Assembly: GCF_900168295.1 (NCBI RefSeq) | Contig: NZ_FVZL01000004.1 | Location: forward strand, 248,001-312,000 | DNA length: 64,000 nt | Source: Arthrobacter sp. P2b | GTDB lineage: Bacteria; Actinomycetota; Actinomycetes; Actinomycetales; Micrococcaceae | Reading direction: 5' to 3' | In this document: one piece after another, positions 17,546 to 26,398 of the stretch | Layout: every line of letters starts with the position of its first letter | Numbering within the stretch: position 1 is the first letter of the stretch | Position numbers and translations under genes: made by a program | Notes under the pieces: generated by a model | The model's input: only the letters and a program-made list of their open reading frames with translations | What the model was told of the DNA's origin: nothing | Database searches by the model: none

Positions 17546-18322
17546 GTGGTTTCGCTCCAGCTTGAAGGGCGGACCGTGGTGGTCACCGGCGCAGGCCAGG
17601 GGCAGGGCGCGGCGGAAGCACGGCTGCTGGCGGAGGCGGGGGCCCGGGTCATCGCCACGGACCTCGCAGCCGACGCCCCGGCCGGGCTGGCGGACGTGTC
17701 TCCCGCTTCGGGCGGTGAGCTGATATACCGGCGGCTGGACGTCAGTGACGAGGCCGGTTGGTCCGGCCTCGCATCATGGATCCGGTCGCAGGGCTGGCAG
17801 GTGGACGGGCTGGTCAACAATGCCGGGATCACCCAGCGCAGCAGGCTCCTGGATGCCTTTGTGGCGGATCTGCAGAAGGTTTACGAAGTGAACGTGGCCG
17901 GCATCCTGTTGGGAATCCAGGCCCTGTCCCCGCTGATGGGCAGCGGCGCATCGATCGTCAATGTGGGCTCGGTCGCCGGGCTGACCGCCCATTATCCGGT
18001 GGCGTACACCGCGAGCAAGTGGGCGCTGCGCGGGCTCTCCCAGGTGGCGGCCATGGAACTCGGGCCTCGCGGGATCCGCGTCAACACCGTCCACCCCGGT
18101 TTTATAGAGACTCCCATGACGGCGGGCGCCAAGCCGGAGTTCCGGCAGGCCACCTTGGCGGAAACCCCGCTGGGACGTTCCGGAAGCGTGGAGGAGGTGG
18201 CCGGCGTCGTGCTCTTCCTCGTCAGCCCGCTCTCATCCTTCGTGACGGGCGCCGAGATCCCGGTGGACGGCGGCCAGTCAGGCCACGGCGGCGCCAAATC
18301 CATCTCCGACGCCCTGCGCTAG
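17546..18322 (+). CDS. short-chain dehydrogenase/reductase
   Basis: 258-aa classical SDR. The cofactor motif TGAGQGQG, the structural NNAG (LVNNAGIT), the active-site Ser region VNVGSVAG and the catalytic YTASK are all present. IPVDGGQ ends the fold as in 3-oxoacyl reductase-type members. It is last in the plus-strand aromatic operon, starting at a GTG (17546) directly after the FAH stop codon. The ribosome site is weak, so the start could be a few codons away. It likely oxidises or reduces an intermediate or a side chain. Confidence 0.85.
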   Translation: MVSLQLEGRTVVVTGAGQGQGAAEARLLAEAGARVIATDLAADAPAGLADVSPASGGELIYRRLDVSDEAGWSGLASWIRSQGWQVDGLVNNAGITQRSRLLDAFVADLQKVYEVNVAGILLGIQALSPLMGSGASIVNVGSVAGLTAHYPVAYTASKWALRGLSQVAAMELGPRGIRVNTVHPGFIETPMTAGAKPEFRQATLAETPLGRSGSVEEVAGVVLFLVSPLSSFVTGAEIPVDGGQSGHGGAKSISDALR

Positions 18323-18330
18323 CCCCGTAT

Positions 18331-18396
18331 CCCAACTAGGTAGCGCTAAGTGTCGTTCTGCGGGCCCAAAACGACACATCGCGCTACCTAGTTGGG
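18331..18396. repeat. palindromic REP-like element, family B
   Basis: Inverted repeat with perfect 16-bp outer arms (CCCAACTAGGTAGCGC at 18331-18346 and its complement at 18381-18396) and an inner pair TGTCGTT / AACGACA. It fills the 89-nt gap between two convergent SDR genes. It may terminate transcription from both sides. Sequence is unrelated to the family A element at 11.0 kb. Confidence 0.72.
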
Positions 18397-18411
18397 GGCC
18401 ACCGCAGAAAC

Positions 18412-19194
18412 TTAGCCGGGCAGCACGGCCGACCAGCCGCCGTCGACCATCAGGTTTGCGCCGGTCACATACGAGGCCTCATCCGATGCCAGGAACAGCG
18501 CGCAGTTGGCGACTTCTTCCGGCGACCCGATCCGCCCCATCGGGATGCTGCCCGCAATGGTCCGCATGGGATGGTCCGGTGCCAGCAGGTTGCCCTCGGT
18601 GGCCCCCGTGCGGATCATGCCCGGGCTGACGGCGTTGACGCGCAGTCCATGCGGAGCGCCCTCGGCCGCGAGCTGTTTGGTCATGGCCACCACGGCGCCC
18701 TTTGTGGCGGTGTGGGCCAGCCGGCCGTTGGTCATGGAGCCGGTCACCCCCGCCGTGGAGCCCACCAGGACAATTGCACTGTTTACGGCCTGGATAAGCT
18801 GCGGCCAGAAGTACTTGACCGGCAGGAACACCACGTCCATCTCGTGCTCCACGTTCCATTTCCAGTCGGCAAAAGTGAGCTGCTCCACCGGGGCAAACCG
18901 CGTGACGGCGGCGTTGGCATAGAGAATATGGACCGGGCCGTGTTCCGCGGCGACATCCGAGGCCCACCCGGCCACTGCGGCCTCATCCGTGAGATCCACC
19001 CGGCTGCTGCTCATCCGGCCCCCGGCGGCGGTGACCGACGCAACCGTGGCCGCGGCGCCGTCGTCGTCCATGTCGCAGCCCACCACCACCGCTCCTGCCC
19101 GGGCGAAGGCGAGCGCCGCCGCCCTGCCCTGGCCGCTGGCCGTTCCGGTGATGACGGCGGTCTTGCCGGCCAGGCGCTGGCTGGAGACAGGCAT
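18412..19194 (-). CDS. short-chain dehydrogenase/reductase with altered active site
   Basis: 260-aa SDR by fold: cofactor loop TGTASGQG, D in GCDMDDD after beta-2, VLVGSTAG for the active-site Ser, PGMIRTGATEG and a VDGGWS end. Two usual landmarks differ. NNAG reads ANAA, and the catalytic YxxxK reads HTATK, with His replacing Tyr. It could use another proton donor or be a non-catalytic partner. It faces the plus-strand aromatic operon tail to tail and probably belongs to the same catabolic region. Start 19194 has a GAAGGACC site. Confidence 0.82.
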   Translation of the reverse strand: MPVSSQRLAGKTAVITGTASGQGRAAALAFARAGAVVVGCDMDDDGAAATVASVTAAGGRMSSSRVDLTDEAAVAGWASDVAAEHGPVHILYANAAVTRFAPVEQLTFADWKWNVEHEMDVVFLPVKYFWPQLIQAVNSAIVLVGSTAGVTGSMTNGRLAHTATKGAVVAMTKQLAAEGAPHGLRVNAVSPGMIRTGATEGNLLAPDHPMRTIAGSIPMGRIGSPEEVANCALFLASDEASYVTGANLMVDGGWSAVLPG

Positions 19195-19306
19195 AAAGGG
19201 TCCTTCCGAAAGCGTGTTTCTTCGACTTTCGCAGGGATGGGCTGGCCGGGGAACGGTCCTTTGGGTCTAGGTGGTATCTGCCGCGTGGATAGTCACAGGG
19301 ACAGGT

Positions 19307-19870
19307 TCATCCTGCTTCGGCGGCGGTGCCTGCGCCAGGGGCTGCAGCGTCTGCGGCGAGGGCTTTGCGCCGCCGGGAAACCTGGACGGCGATGGCGGTG
19401 GGGATGGCGGCCAAAGCGGTGATCCGCATCCAGGGCCGGTCCAGGACATGGCCGGTGAGTGCATCCAGGGAGAAGGGACCTGAGCCGCCAATGGTGAACG
19501 CCGCTGCTGCCAGGCCCAGCACCGCGGGATATTCGAGGCCGCCCTCTTGGGCGAAGAAACCGTTCGGGGCGTGGACGCTGGCTGCTACGCCCATGGTGGT
19601 GGCAGCAGCGGCGCCGGCGGCAGGGGTGGCCAGGCCCAGGGCCAAGGCGAGTCCCGCTCCTGCTTCACCGACGCCCGCGAGGACGGCGCTGGGTTTTGCC
19701 GGGCGGAACCCCATGGCATGCATGCCCTTGCTGGTGCCTTCAACGCCTCCCCCACCGAACCAGCCGAAAAGTTTTTGGGATCCGTGCGCGATGAGCACCC
19801 CTCCGAGACCAACGCGGAACAGGGTCTGGGCGGCGGCGGCCGCCTCAGGGCTGGTGGTTACATTGCGCAT
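19307..19870 (-). CDS. DoxX-family membrane protein
   Basis: 187-aa membrane protein with about four hydrophobic helices and the DoxX signature RVGLGGVLIAHGSQKLFGWFGG near the N terminus. The C-terminal tail (KALAADAAAPGAG...) is polar and Ala-rich. DoxX proteins are small inner-membrane proteins linked to quinone or thiol redox chemistry. The exact role here is unknown. It lies between an SDR and a LysR gene on the same strand. Start ATG 19870 is preceded by CTAGGAGGA. Confidence 0.85.
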   Translation of the reverse strand: MRNVTTSPEAAAAAQTLFRVGLGGVLIAHGSQKLFGWFGGGGVEGTSKGMHAMGFRPAKPSAVLAGVGEAGAGLALALGLATPAAGAAAATTMGVAASVHAPNGFFAQEGGLEYPAVLGLAAAAFTIGGSGPFSLDALTGHVLDRPWMRITALAAIPTAIAVQVSRRRKALAADAAAPGAGTAAEAG

Positions 19871-19923
19871 AACAGTCCTCCTAGGGTTGCTGAGTCGCTG
19901 CCCGGCTCGGTGTGAGCACGATT

Positions 19924-20892
19924 CTACGTCTGCGCTGCCTCCCGCGCCTGGACAGTCACGGGGTGGGCGCTAACGGGGAAGAGCTCGTGAAGCCGGGCGC
20001 AGGAGCGCTGGACCACGGACCGCAGCCACACGCTCGCCGGATCCTCCGCCTGGGACGGGTGCCAATACATGGCCTCCACCAGGGAAGCTTCGGTGCCTTC
20101 CGAGAACTCCAGCACAACGATGTCCGCGCCGCGCTGGGCCCGGGCCGCCAGCATCCGCGGGACCATGGCCACCAGGTCCGTCCCTTCGACCAGGAGCGGC
20201 AGGGACAGGAACCCGGCCACCACGGCGGCCACGCGGCGCTGGATGCCCCGCGACTCGAACAGCTTGTCTGCCGGGGTGCTGATTCCTTCGCCGAAATAGC
20301 CGACGGCGTGCGGCACCGCGGTCAGGTCTTCGAGGGTCACGCGGGACTGCTGGAGCAGGAGATTGCCGGCGTCGGCAATGGCCACGAAGCTGTCACGGAA
20401 CACCTGCTTGCTGGCACCCTGCATGTGGTACCCGGTGGGCCCCACGAGCAGGTCGATCTTCGAATAGTCGGCCATCTGGCCCTGGATCCCGGAACCGGCG
20501 GTGGGCACGAAGTCCACTGACACGCCCGGGGCTTCCTGGCGCAGGATGCCACGCAGCGGACCCACGATCAGCGCCGCCGCATAATCCGAGGCGGCGATGA
20601 CGAACTCCCGCTCACTGGAGGCGGCGTCGAAACCGGACCGCACGCGTGTGGCCCGCTGGATGTGAAGCATGGCTTCATCAACCAGCGGGACCAGGGACTG
20701 CGCAAAGGGCGTGAGGTCGTAGGTGCGGCCGTTCCGCACCAGGAGTTCGTCGTCGAAGTGGCGCCGGAGCCGGGCCATCGCAGCACTGGTGGCGGGCTGG
20801 CTGAGCTGGAGCCGCTCCGCTGCCCGGGAGATGTTCCGCAGTTCAAGCAGGACCTGCAGGTGGGGCAGCAGGTTCAGGTCCAGGTTCTTCAT
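19924..20892 (-). CDS. LysR-family regulator (NodD-like)
   Basis: 322-aa LysR transcription factor. The winged helix-turn-helix is at residues 5-65 (LDLNLLPHLQVLLELRNISRAAERLQLSQPATSAAMARLRRHF), followed by the linker helix and an effector-binding domain (REFVIAASDYAAALIVGPL). The branch with LDLNLL and LTPFAQ is close to NodD/aromatic-responsive regulators. ATG 20892 was chosen; a GTG at 20898 is also possible. It sits between DoxX and an MFS transporter gene, all on the minus strand, and may control the transporter or the aromatic cluster. Confidence 0.87.
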   Translation of the reverse strand: MKNLDLNLLPHLQVLLELRNISRAAERLQLSQPATSAAMARLRRHFDDELLVRNGRTYDLTPFAQSLVPLVDEAMLHIQRATRVRSGFDAASSEREFVIAASDYAAALIVGPLRGILRQEAPGVSVDFVPTAGSGIQGQMADYSKIDLLVGPTGYHMQGASKQVFRDSFVAIADAGNLLLQQSRVTLEDLTAVPHAVGYFGEGISTPADKLFESRGIQRRVAAVVAGFLSLPLLVEGTDLVAMVPRMLAARAQRGADIVVLEFSEGTEASLVEAMYWHPSQAEDPASVWLRSVVQRSCARLHELFPVSAHPVTVQAREAAQT

Positions 20893-20941
20893 ACCCACAG
20901 GTTATCCATGCCCGCAGTGCGGCCTTTGCGATACCGGGCTT

Positions 20942-22162
20942 CTAATGGGTGGCGGGCGCCATCCGGGGTCCCCGGACCAGGACAGCCAGGAGTGCCACCG
21001 CGCACGCGATTCCCAATCCGCCCAGGGCAAGGCTGAGGCTGCCGGTTGCCGCCGCGGCGGCGCCAAGGACGATGGGCGTCAGGAACTGGCCGATGAACAG
21101 TGTTCCGGTCCAGATGCCGGTGCCACGCCCGCGCTGCTGGAATTCAAGGCCGTTGACGGCCCAGGTCAGAAGGGTGGGCAGCAGCACTCCGGTTCCCGCG
21201 CTGGCAACCACCGCCCCCGCGATGGCCAGCGGCACGGTCCCCGCGACGGAGACCAGGGAAAGTCCGACGGCGGCCAGCCCGAAGGCGAGCGCCAGCAGGT
21301 TCCGCGTGCCGAGCTTCGCGAGGAAGCGGAAGGAGATGGCGCCTGCCGCGGTGGCCAGGGACGCGATGGCCGCTGCGAGTCCAATGAGGGCTGCGTCGCC
21401 CACGCCCAGTCCCGTGATGACGTACGGCAGGTGGACGATGAGTGCGTAGAACACGATGCCGCCGAACAGCGTCACTGCGGCCGGGGCACCGATCTGCCGC
21501 CATGGCACCGGCGTCCTTTCCGCCGTCGTGCGCTGGCTCTTTGCCGGCTCCCACAGCTTGAAGACCATGGGGATGACGATCACGGCGCTGACCGCGTAGA
21601 GCCAGAACGGCGTCCGCCAGCTGATGCTGCCCAGGGCGCCGCCGAGGGCAAAGAACGCGGTGGCCGCGAGCGCGCTGACCATGGTCTGCAGGCCGAGGTA
21701 TTTGTTCCGCTGTTCGCCCGCGTAGTAGTCGGTGATGAGCGTGGTGCAGCAGGTCATGATGGCCGCTTCCGCAATTCCGACGCCCACCCTGGACAGTGCG
21801 ATGGACTCGAGCGTGTCCAGCCACAGCGGCGCGGTCCCGAACGCGGCGTAGGCCAGCATGGCGAAGACCAGCAGCTGCTTGCGGCCCACCCTGTCGGCAA
21901 GGTAGCCGGCAAGCGGTGAGAAGAGTGCCACGAACAGTGCGGGCAGCGTGAGGGTCAGCGGTACCAGGATGGCAACGCCGGGGGTGTCCGCGAACGCCTG
22001 GTTCAGGGTGGGGAGGATGGGCGCCAAAAGGACGGCGCCGAGCACCGGCATGCAGCTGCCGGCAACCAGGAGGGTTGCCTGCAGCCGCCCTGCCGTGCGC
22101 GGCGCTGAGGTGTCCGAGGCCTCATTCCTGGTCCCGGTGTCCGTGAGCTGAATATTCTCCAT
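20942..22162 (-). CDS. MFS transporter
   Basis: 406-aa major facilitator with 12 predicted helices. The loop 2-3 signature LAGYLADRVGRKQLL is present, and motif C-like GVGIAEAAIMT follows. The N-terminal 27 residues are polar. It resembles small-molecule or aromatic-acid transporters, though efflux cannot be excluded. AAGGAAA precedes ATG 22162. It lies directly upstream of the LysR gene on the same strand. The 193-nt stretch before it separates it from the oxidase gene and holds no gene I can support. Confidence 0.85.
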   Translation of the reverse strand: MENIQLTDTGTRNEASDTSAPRTAGRLQATLLVAGSCMPVLGAVLLAPILPTLNQAFADTPGVAILVPLTLTLPALFVALFSPLAGYLADRVGRKQLLVFAMLAYAAFGTAPLWLDTLESIALSRVGVGIAEAAIMTCCTTLITDYYAGEQRNKYLGLQTMVSALAATAFFALGGALGSISWRTPFWLYAVSAVIVIPMVFKLWEPAKSQRTTAERTPVPWRQIGAPAAVTLFGGIVFYALIVHLPYVITGLGVGDAALIGLAAAIASLATAAGAISFRFLAKLGTRNLLALAFGLAAVGLSLVSVAGTVPLAIAGAVVASAGTGVLLPTLLTWAVNGLEFQQRGRGTGIWTGTLFIGQFLTPIVLGAAAAATGSLSLALGGLGIACAVALLAVLVRGPRMAPATH

Positions 22163-22355
22163 TGAATTTTCCTTAGCCTCTTGATGGTCACGGAGGGATC
22201 AGCGCGGTTCAGGCGCTGAAGAGTGACTTCCCTCACTGTGGCAACCGTTGGACTATCGGGGAATCATGGATTTGGGATAGCTGATATCCACGGAACGGAT
22301 GGCAGGACGAAGCTGCGCCCGTGCGACTGCTTCCCCGCGGGAGCCTCCAGACAGA

Positions 22356-23924
22356 TCAGGCCCCCAGTTCTTCTGCCACCTTCCGTGCGCCCCGGACCGC
22401 GATCGCCACGCTCATCAGGGTGGGGTTCATCGCCGTAGCCGTTGGAATCAGCGCATTGCCGCCCACCACCAGGTTCCTGTAGCCCCACACCCGGGACCAC
22501 GGATCTGCCACTGAAGTGCCGTCGTCGATGGCGCCCATCCGCATGGTGCCCTGGTAGTGGAGGCTCGAACCGTTGGGCATCAGGCGCGGCTCGGCAACAA
22601 AGACGCCAAGGGCCTTCCCGGCACGGCGCAGCCGCTCTGTGGCCTGGGCAATCTCCACATTTTCCCGCTCGGTGAGCTCGTATTCGATGGTCATGTTGGG
22701 GAATCCCCGGTAGTCCGGCTCGTTGTCGTCGAAGGTGACCGCATCTTCATACCGGGGGTGCTTGCGCATGCCGTAGCCCATGTTGACGTAGCCCCACGGG
22801 TTCTGTGAATTAGGTGTTCCCGGCTCCATCGGGAAGGGCGTGGTCTCCGAGTACATGACCTGGACGGAGAAGGGGTGCTCCGGCTCGGAGAACGGGATGC
22901 GGTTGACCGCGGCAACGGGATCAACCGGGTTCAGCGCACGCCGGGCGAGTTCGGCGTCGAGGTCCGCCTCGGTGGCGAACCGCCCCATCTTGTCGGCATC
23001 CAGGGCAACTGTGGAGATGACCACCGGATGTTCGGTGAGGTAGTGGCCCAAGGCTTTCGGCCGGATCCCGGAGGCCCACAGGAGCTGCGGGGAGCGGAAG
23101 GCATCGGCGGCAACCACAACCATGTCCGCTGCCACGAATGACGTGTCCCCCGTCCGCAGGTCCTGGACGGTGACCCCGGTGACCCGTTGCCCGTCCAGTT
23201 CCACCCGGCGGACCAGGGTGAGGTCGCGGAGTTCGAACTGTTTCGAGAGCGGACTGTCCCTGTCTACGAGCGGGCCGAGGACGACGTCAGCACCCGCCCA
23301 GCGCATGGACCCGTCAGGCTGCGGATCCCCGGCCACGGGAAGGGTGCCCACCCCATAGCCTTCCGGCAACTCCGCACCGAACTCTTCATCGAGGAGGGAC
23401 CGGATGGCCTCGCCGACTTTGGAATCGGCGAAGGCGGCGCTGTGGACGTGCAGCAACTGCTTGGCGTCCTCAATCAGCCCGTCCCATTCGTCGTCCGCGA
23501 TGAAGGGGATCTTTTCGCTGAAGGCGGGCGACGGCGTCGCGCAGGTCCAGTGCGCACCCTGGCCGCCGACGTTGGTGGCCGCAGCCGCTGCCGGGAAGGA
23601 TGGGGCATGGGCGGAGCCGGCGCCCCCGAAGTCCAGCAGGTGGGTGCCCTGGCGGGCGGTGAACATGCCCTCGGTGACGGTTCCGGCCGGGATGCCGAGC
23701 GATTCCCGGTACGCGCCGGCCTGCGGCCCCTGGGACATTTCCCGGGCACGGGCCTTTTCGGCGGCATCCGGGACGTTGCGGACGCTCTCGCCCGGGACTT
23801 TGGTGAGTTGCGGCCCGGCTTCGAACATGATGACCCGGGCGTTCGGGACCTGCTCCACGAGCAGCCGGGCGTAGGTGGAGCCGATGGGCCCGCTGCCGAC
23901 GATGGCAATGGTGGGGTTGGACAT
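22356..23924 (-). CDS. pyranose-oxidase-like GMC oxidoreductase 1 (C-glycoside 3-oxidase family)
   Basis: 522-aa FAD oxidase. The N-terminal IAIVGSGPIGSTYARLL binds FAD. GGQGAHWTCATP at about residue 125 matches the motif whose His carries FAD in fungal pyranose 2-oxidase; covalent linkage here is unknown. The C terminus has SLHYQGTMRMG and AMNPTLMSVAIAVRGARK, supplying the catalytic His and Asn. The short length and SGPIGS motif fit bacterial enzymes such as CarA and the Pseudarthrobacter P2Ox, which oxidise the sugar of C-glycosides at C3. It follows an MFS gene by 16 nt. ATG 23924 is preceded by AAAGGAG. Confidence 0.86.
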   Translation of the reverse strand: MSNPTIAIVGSGPIGSTYARLLVEQVPNARVIMFEAGPQLTKVPGESVRNVPDAAEKARAREMSQGPQAGAYRESLGIPAGTVTEGMFTARQGTHLLDFGGAGSAHAPSFPAAAAATNVGGQGAHWTCATPSPAFSEKIPFIADDEWDGLIEDAKQLLHVHSAAFADSKVGEAIRSLLDEEFGAELPEGYGVGTLPVAGDPQPDGSMRWAGADVVLGPLVDRDSPLSKQFELRDLTLVRRVELDGQRVTGVTVQDLRTGDTSFVAADMVVVAADAFRSPQLLWASGIRPKALGHYLTEHPVVISTVALDADKMGRFATEADLDAELARRALNPVDPVAAVNRIPFSEPEHPFSVQVMYSETTPFPMEPGTPNSQNPWGYVNMGYGMRKHPRYEDAVTFDDNEPDYRGFPNMTIEYELTERENVEIAQATERLRRAGKALGVFVAEPRLMPNGSSLHYQGTMRMGAIDDGTSVADPWSRVWGYRNLVVGGNALIPTATAMNPTLMSVAIAVRGARKVAEELGA

Positions 23925-23940
23925 GATGTCTCCTTTGAAA

Positions 23941-25437
23941 TCAGGCCGAAAGGGATTCGGAAGGTGAGGGGGCGGCGGGAACGGGTTCGTCGGAGAGGCG
24001 GCCCTGCGGAAGCAGGACAGCCGCGGCGATTCCCACCACATAGGCGGCCGCCAGGGCGATGAAGACCGGGGTGAAGACCGAGCTGTAGATCTGCGCCACA
24101 TTGGCCTGGACGTCCGGCGCGGCCCCGTGGACCAGCTGCGGGGTCAGGGTTGAAGCGTCGAGGCCTGCCGGCAGGAGGGCGGCCACGCCGAAGCCGATGA
24201 CGCCGCCGATGATCGCCGTCGCCACTGTTGATCCCACCTGGCGCACCAGGTTGACGGTTGCGGTGATGGTGCCGGTCTGGCTTGCCGGCACGGCTCCCTG
24301 GACCACGGCGACGATCAGGCTCATGAAGGCACCGGTGCCAATGCCCACCACACCCATCACCACCATGGGAACCCACAGCGGAAGCCCCGCAGGCAGCAGG
24401 GCCATCGCGAACAGCCCGGCGGCTCCCAGCGAGGTTCCCAGGATCGGGAAGATCCGGTACCGGCCGGTCCGGCTGGCCAGCCATCCGGTGAGCAGGTTGC
24501 TGATCAGCATGCCGAACACGGTGGCGATGGGAACGAGGCCGGACACGGTGGCCGTGGTCCGGTAGGCCATCTGGACGTACGTGGGGAGGTAGGCAGTGAT
24601 GGAGAAGAGCCCGACGCCGATAATCGCCGAGAGCGCGGTGCCCGCCGCAATGGTCCGGTTGGCAAAGAAGTGAAGCGGCAAGATGGGCTCGGGGGCGCGG
24701 CGCTCGATAAAGAAGAACGCCACAAAGCCCAGGATGCTGACCGTGAGTGCAGCAGCTGTGGCAAGGCCTGCGCTGCGTTCCGCAGCCCAGGTGACTGCGA
24801 GTACAAGGGCCACCAGCGAGGCAGTGAAAACTGTCGCCCCGGCAACGTCAAAGTGCCGGGGCGCAGGGCCTGGTTCCAGGTGCGGCACAGCAATCAGCGC
24901 AAGGGCCAGGGCCGCCGCACCAACGGGGATATTGATCCAGAAAACCCACTGCCAGCCCCAGTAGTCAGTGATGGCGCCGCCAAGCACCGGCCCCACCAGG
25001 ATGGCGATGGGGAAGGCCGCGCCGATGATGGCCATGTAGTGGGGGCGTTCACGCTGTGTGGTGACCCTGGCAATGATGGTCTGGGACATCAGCTGCAGGC
25101 CGGCGGAGCTCATCCCCTGCAGGACACGCGCGGCGATGAGCCACGCCATGTCTGTCGCGAAACCGCAGGCCAGGGAGGCGGCGAGGAACATCACCAGCGA
25201 GCCGATAAAGATCCGCCGGGCGCCCAGGACATCACCGAGCTTGCCGAGAACCGGCAGCAGCACGGTGCTGGCGAGGGTGTATCCCACCACAACCCAGCTC
25301 ATCAGCTTCAGCGCGCCCAGCTCACCGGCGATGGTGGCCAGCGAGGTGGATACCACTGTGTGGTCCAGGGCCCCGAGGAAGGAGACCGTGAGCAGGGAGA
25401 TTACAAGGAGACGGAGTCTCAAAGGCGAAAGTGGCAT
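23941..25437 (-). CDS. DHA2-type MFS transporter (14 helices)
   Basis: 498-aa drug/metabolite:H+ antiporter-2 family protein with 14 predicted helices. Motif A is GKLGDVLGARRIF, and motif C-like GPVLGGAITDYWGWQWVFWINIPVG is clear. DHTVVSTSLATIAGEL in helix 1 is typical of the family. It is co-transcribed with the pyranose-oxidase-like gene, so it may export the released aglycone or a toxic glycoside rather than a drug; that is inference. The upstream 172 nt contain a short CCCGA/TCGGG palindrome and AACATAAGAG, a weak version of the cluster motif. Confidence 0.87.
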   Translation of the reverse strand: MPLSPLRLRLLVISLLTVSFLGALDHTVVSTSLATIAGELGALKLMSWVVVGYTLASTVLLPVLGKLGDVLGARRIFIGSLVMFLAASLACGFATDMAWLIAARVLQGMSSAGLQLMSQTIIARVTTQRERPHYMAIIGAAFPIAILVGPVLGGAITDYWGWQWVFWINIPVGAAALALALIAVPHLEPGPAPRHFDVAGATVFTASLVALVLAVTWAAERSAGLATAAALTVSILGFVAFFFIERRAPEPILPLHFFANRTIAAGTALSAIIGVGLFSITAYLPTYVQMAYRTTATVSGLVPIATVFGMLISNLLTGWLASRTGRYRIFPILGTSLGAAGLFAMALLPAGLPLWVPMVVMGVVGIGTGAFMSLIVAVVQGAVPASQTGTITATVNLVRQVGSTVATAIIGGVIGFGVAALLPAGLDASTLTPQLVHGAAPDVQANVAQIYSSVFTPVFIALAAAYVVGIAAAVLLPQGRLSDEPVPAAPSPSESLSA

Positions 25438-25609
25438 AGTGATCTACCCGAACGATCGGGCCGTCGACGCGACGTGGTGTGCCTCCGGCGCACCATCACG
25501 CCGGAGAACGGGTCCGGCAGGAACCCCGGCGCCACTTCCATGATACCCGACTTTAGTCGTAAAACAACATAAGAGTGCAGGAATAAAGCATGGACGAATG
25601 GCGGTGCTC

Positions 25610-26398
25610 CTAAGCATGGCGCAGTGCCCATGCCAGGGCCATGTCCTGGAGCAGCTCATCCAGGTCAGCTTCCTCATTACCCGACAGGCAGGCGTCGAGA
25701 GCCCGGCGAAGCGCCAGGCGTGCTGATGATTCGTAACGCTCAGGTGCCCGCAGCGCCCCTTCCCCCGTGAAGGTCTCCACCCGGGTCAGCCCGGCAGGCT
25801 GGTCCACGGTCACTTCAGTGCGCACCTCGCCAAGGGCCAGCACGTGGAGCAGGCCTCCTTCATGAGGTCCACCGACAGGAGTCCCCAGAACGGTGGCGGG
25901 GGCAGAACCGGCACCCTCCGAATCCAGCAACGCCATCCTGCCCTGCGGTGTGGACATTCCCGCGCTCAGCGCCAGGGGTGTCCCGGCAAGGCACCGGGCC
26001 CAGCCGAAGCCATCGAGGATGGCGCCGTCCAGGCCGGCAACCGGAGCGGCACATTCAACGGTGACCAGGCGGGCCGGACTGCCCCGGCGTGCCCGGACCG
26101 CATCGGCTGCAGCATCGGGACGCAGGCGGGGCCGCTCAATGATCACCGGAATGTCACGCGGCCACGCTTGGGAGGCAAGAGCATCCTGCTGGAGCATTGC
26201 CGGGTCGGCAAGCACCACCGCCGACGCTCCCGCGGCCCGGGCGGCCAGCATGCCCTGCCACCAATCCCCCACTCCAGGCACCACCACCACCGCACCCCGC
26301 ATGTCCTCCGCGAGTGCAGCACTGACGGGAAGCTCGGCAACAGCGGCGGTGTAGGCCGGCAAGGCGGTGACGACGCCGAATGCGCCATCCCGGCTCAT
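25610..26398 (-). CDS. hypothetical protein coupled to a Gfo/Idh/MocA gene
   Basis: 262-aa protein I do not recognise. It is rich in Ala and Gly, has no membrane segment or signal peptide, and shows a possible early alternation of strand and helix (GAVVVVPGVGDWWQGMLAAR, SAVVLADP). The C-terminal third is helical and acidic (EEADLDELLQDM). Its ATG overlaps the stop of the Gfo/Idh gene by 4 nt, so translation is coupled. The C-terminal piece ending LAWALRHA resembles the end of Gfo/Idh proteins in amino acid style, but there is no Rossmann motif. A partner or helper of that oxidoreductase is a reasonable guess. The 172-nt stretch downstream leads to the MFS gene. Confidence 0.7.
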   Translation of the reverse strand: MSRDGAFGVVTALPAYTAAVAELPVSAALAEDMRGAVVVVPGVGDWWQGMLAARAAGASAVVLADPAMLQQDALASQAWPRDIPVIIERPRLRPDAAADAVRARRGSPARLVTVECAAPVAGLDGAILDGFGWARCLAGTPLALSAGMSTPQGRMALLDSEGAGSAPATVLGTPVGGPHEGGLLHVLALGEVRTEVTVDQPAGLTRVETFTGEGALRAPERYESSARLALRRALDACLSGNEEADLDELLQDMALAWALRHA

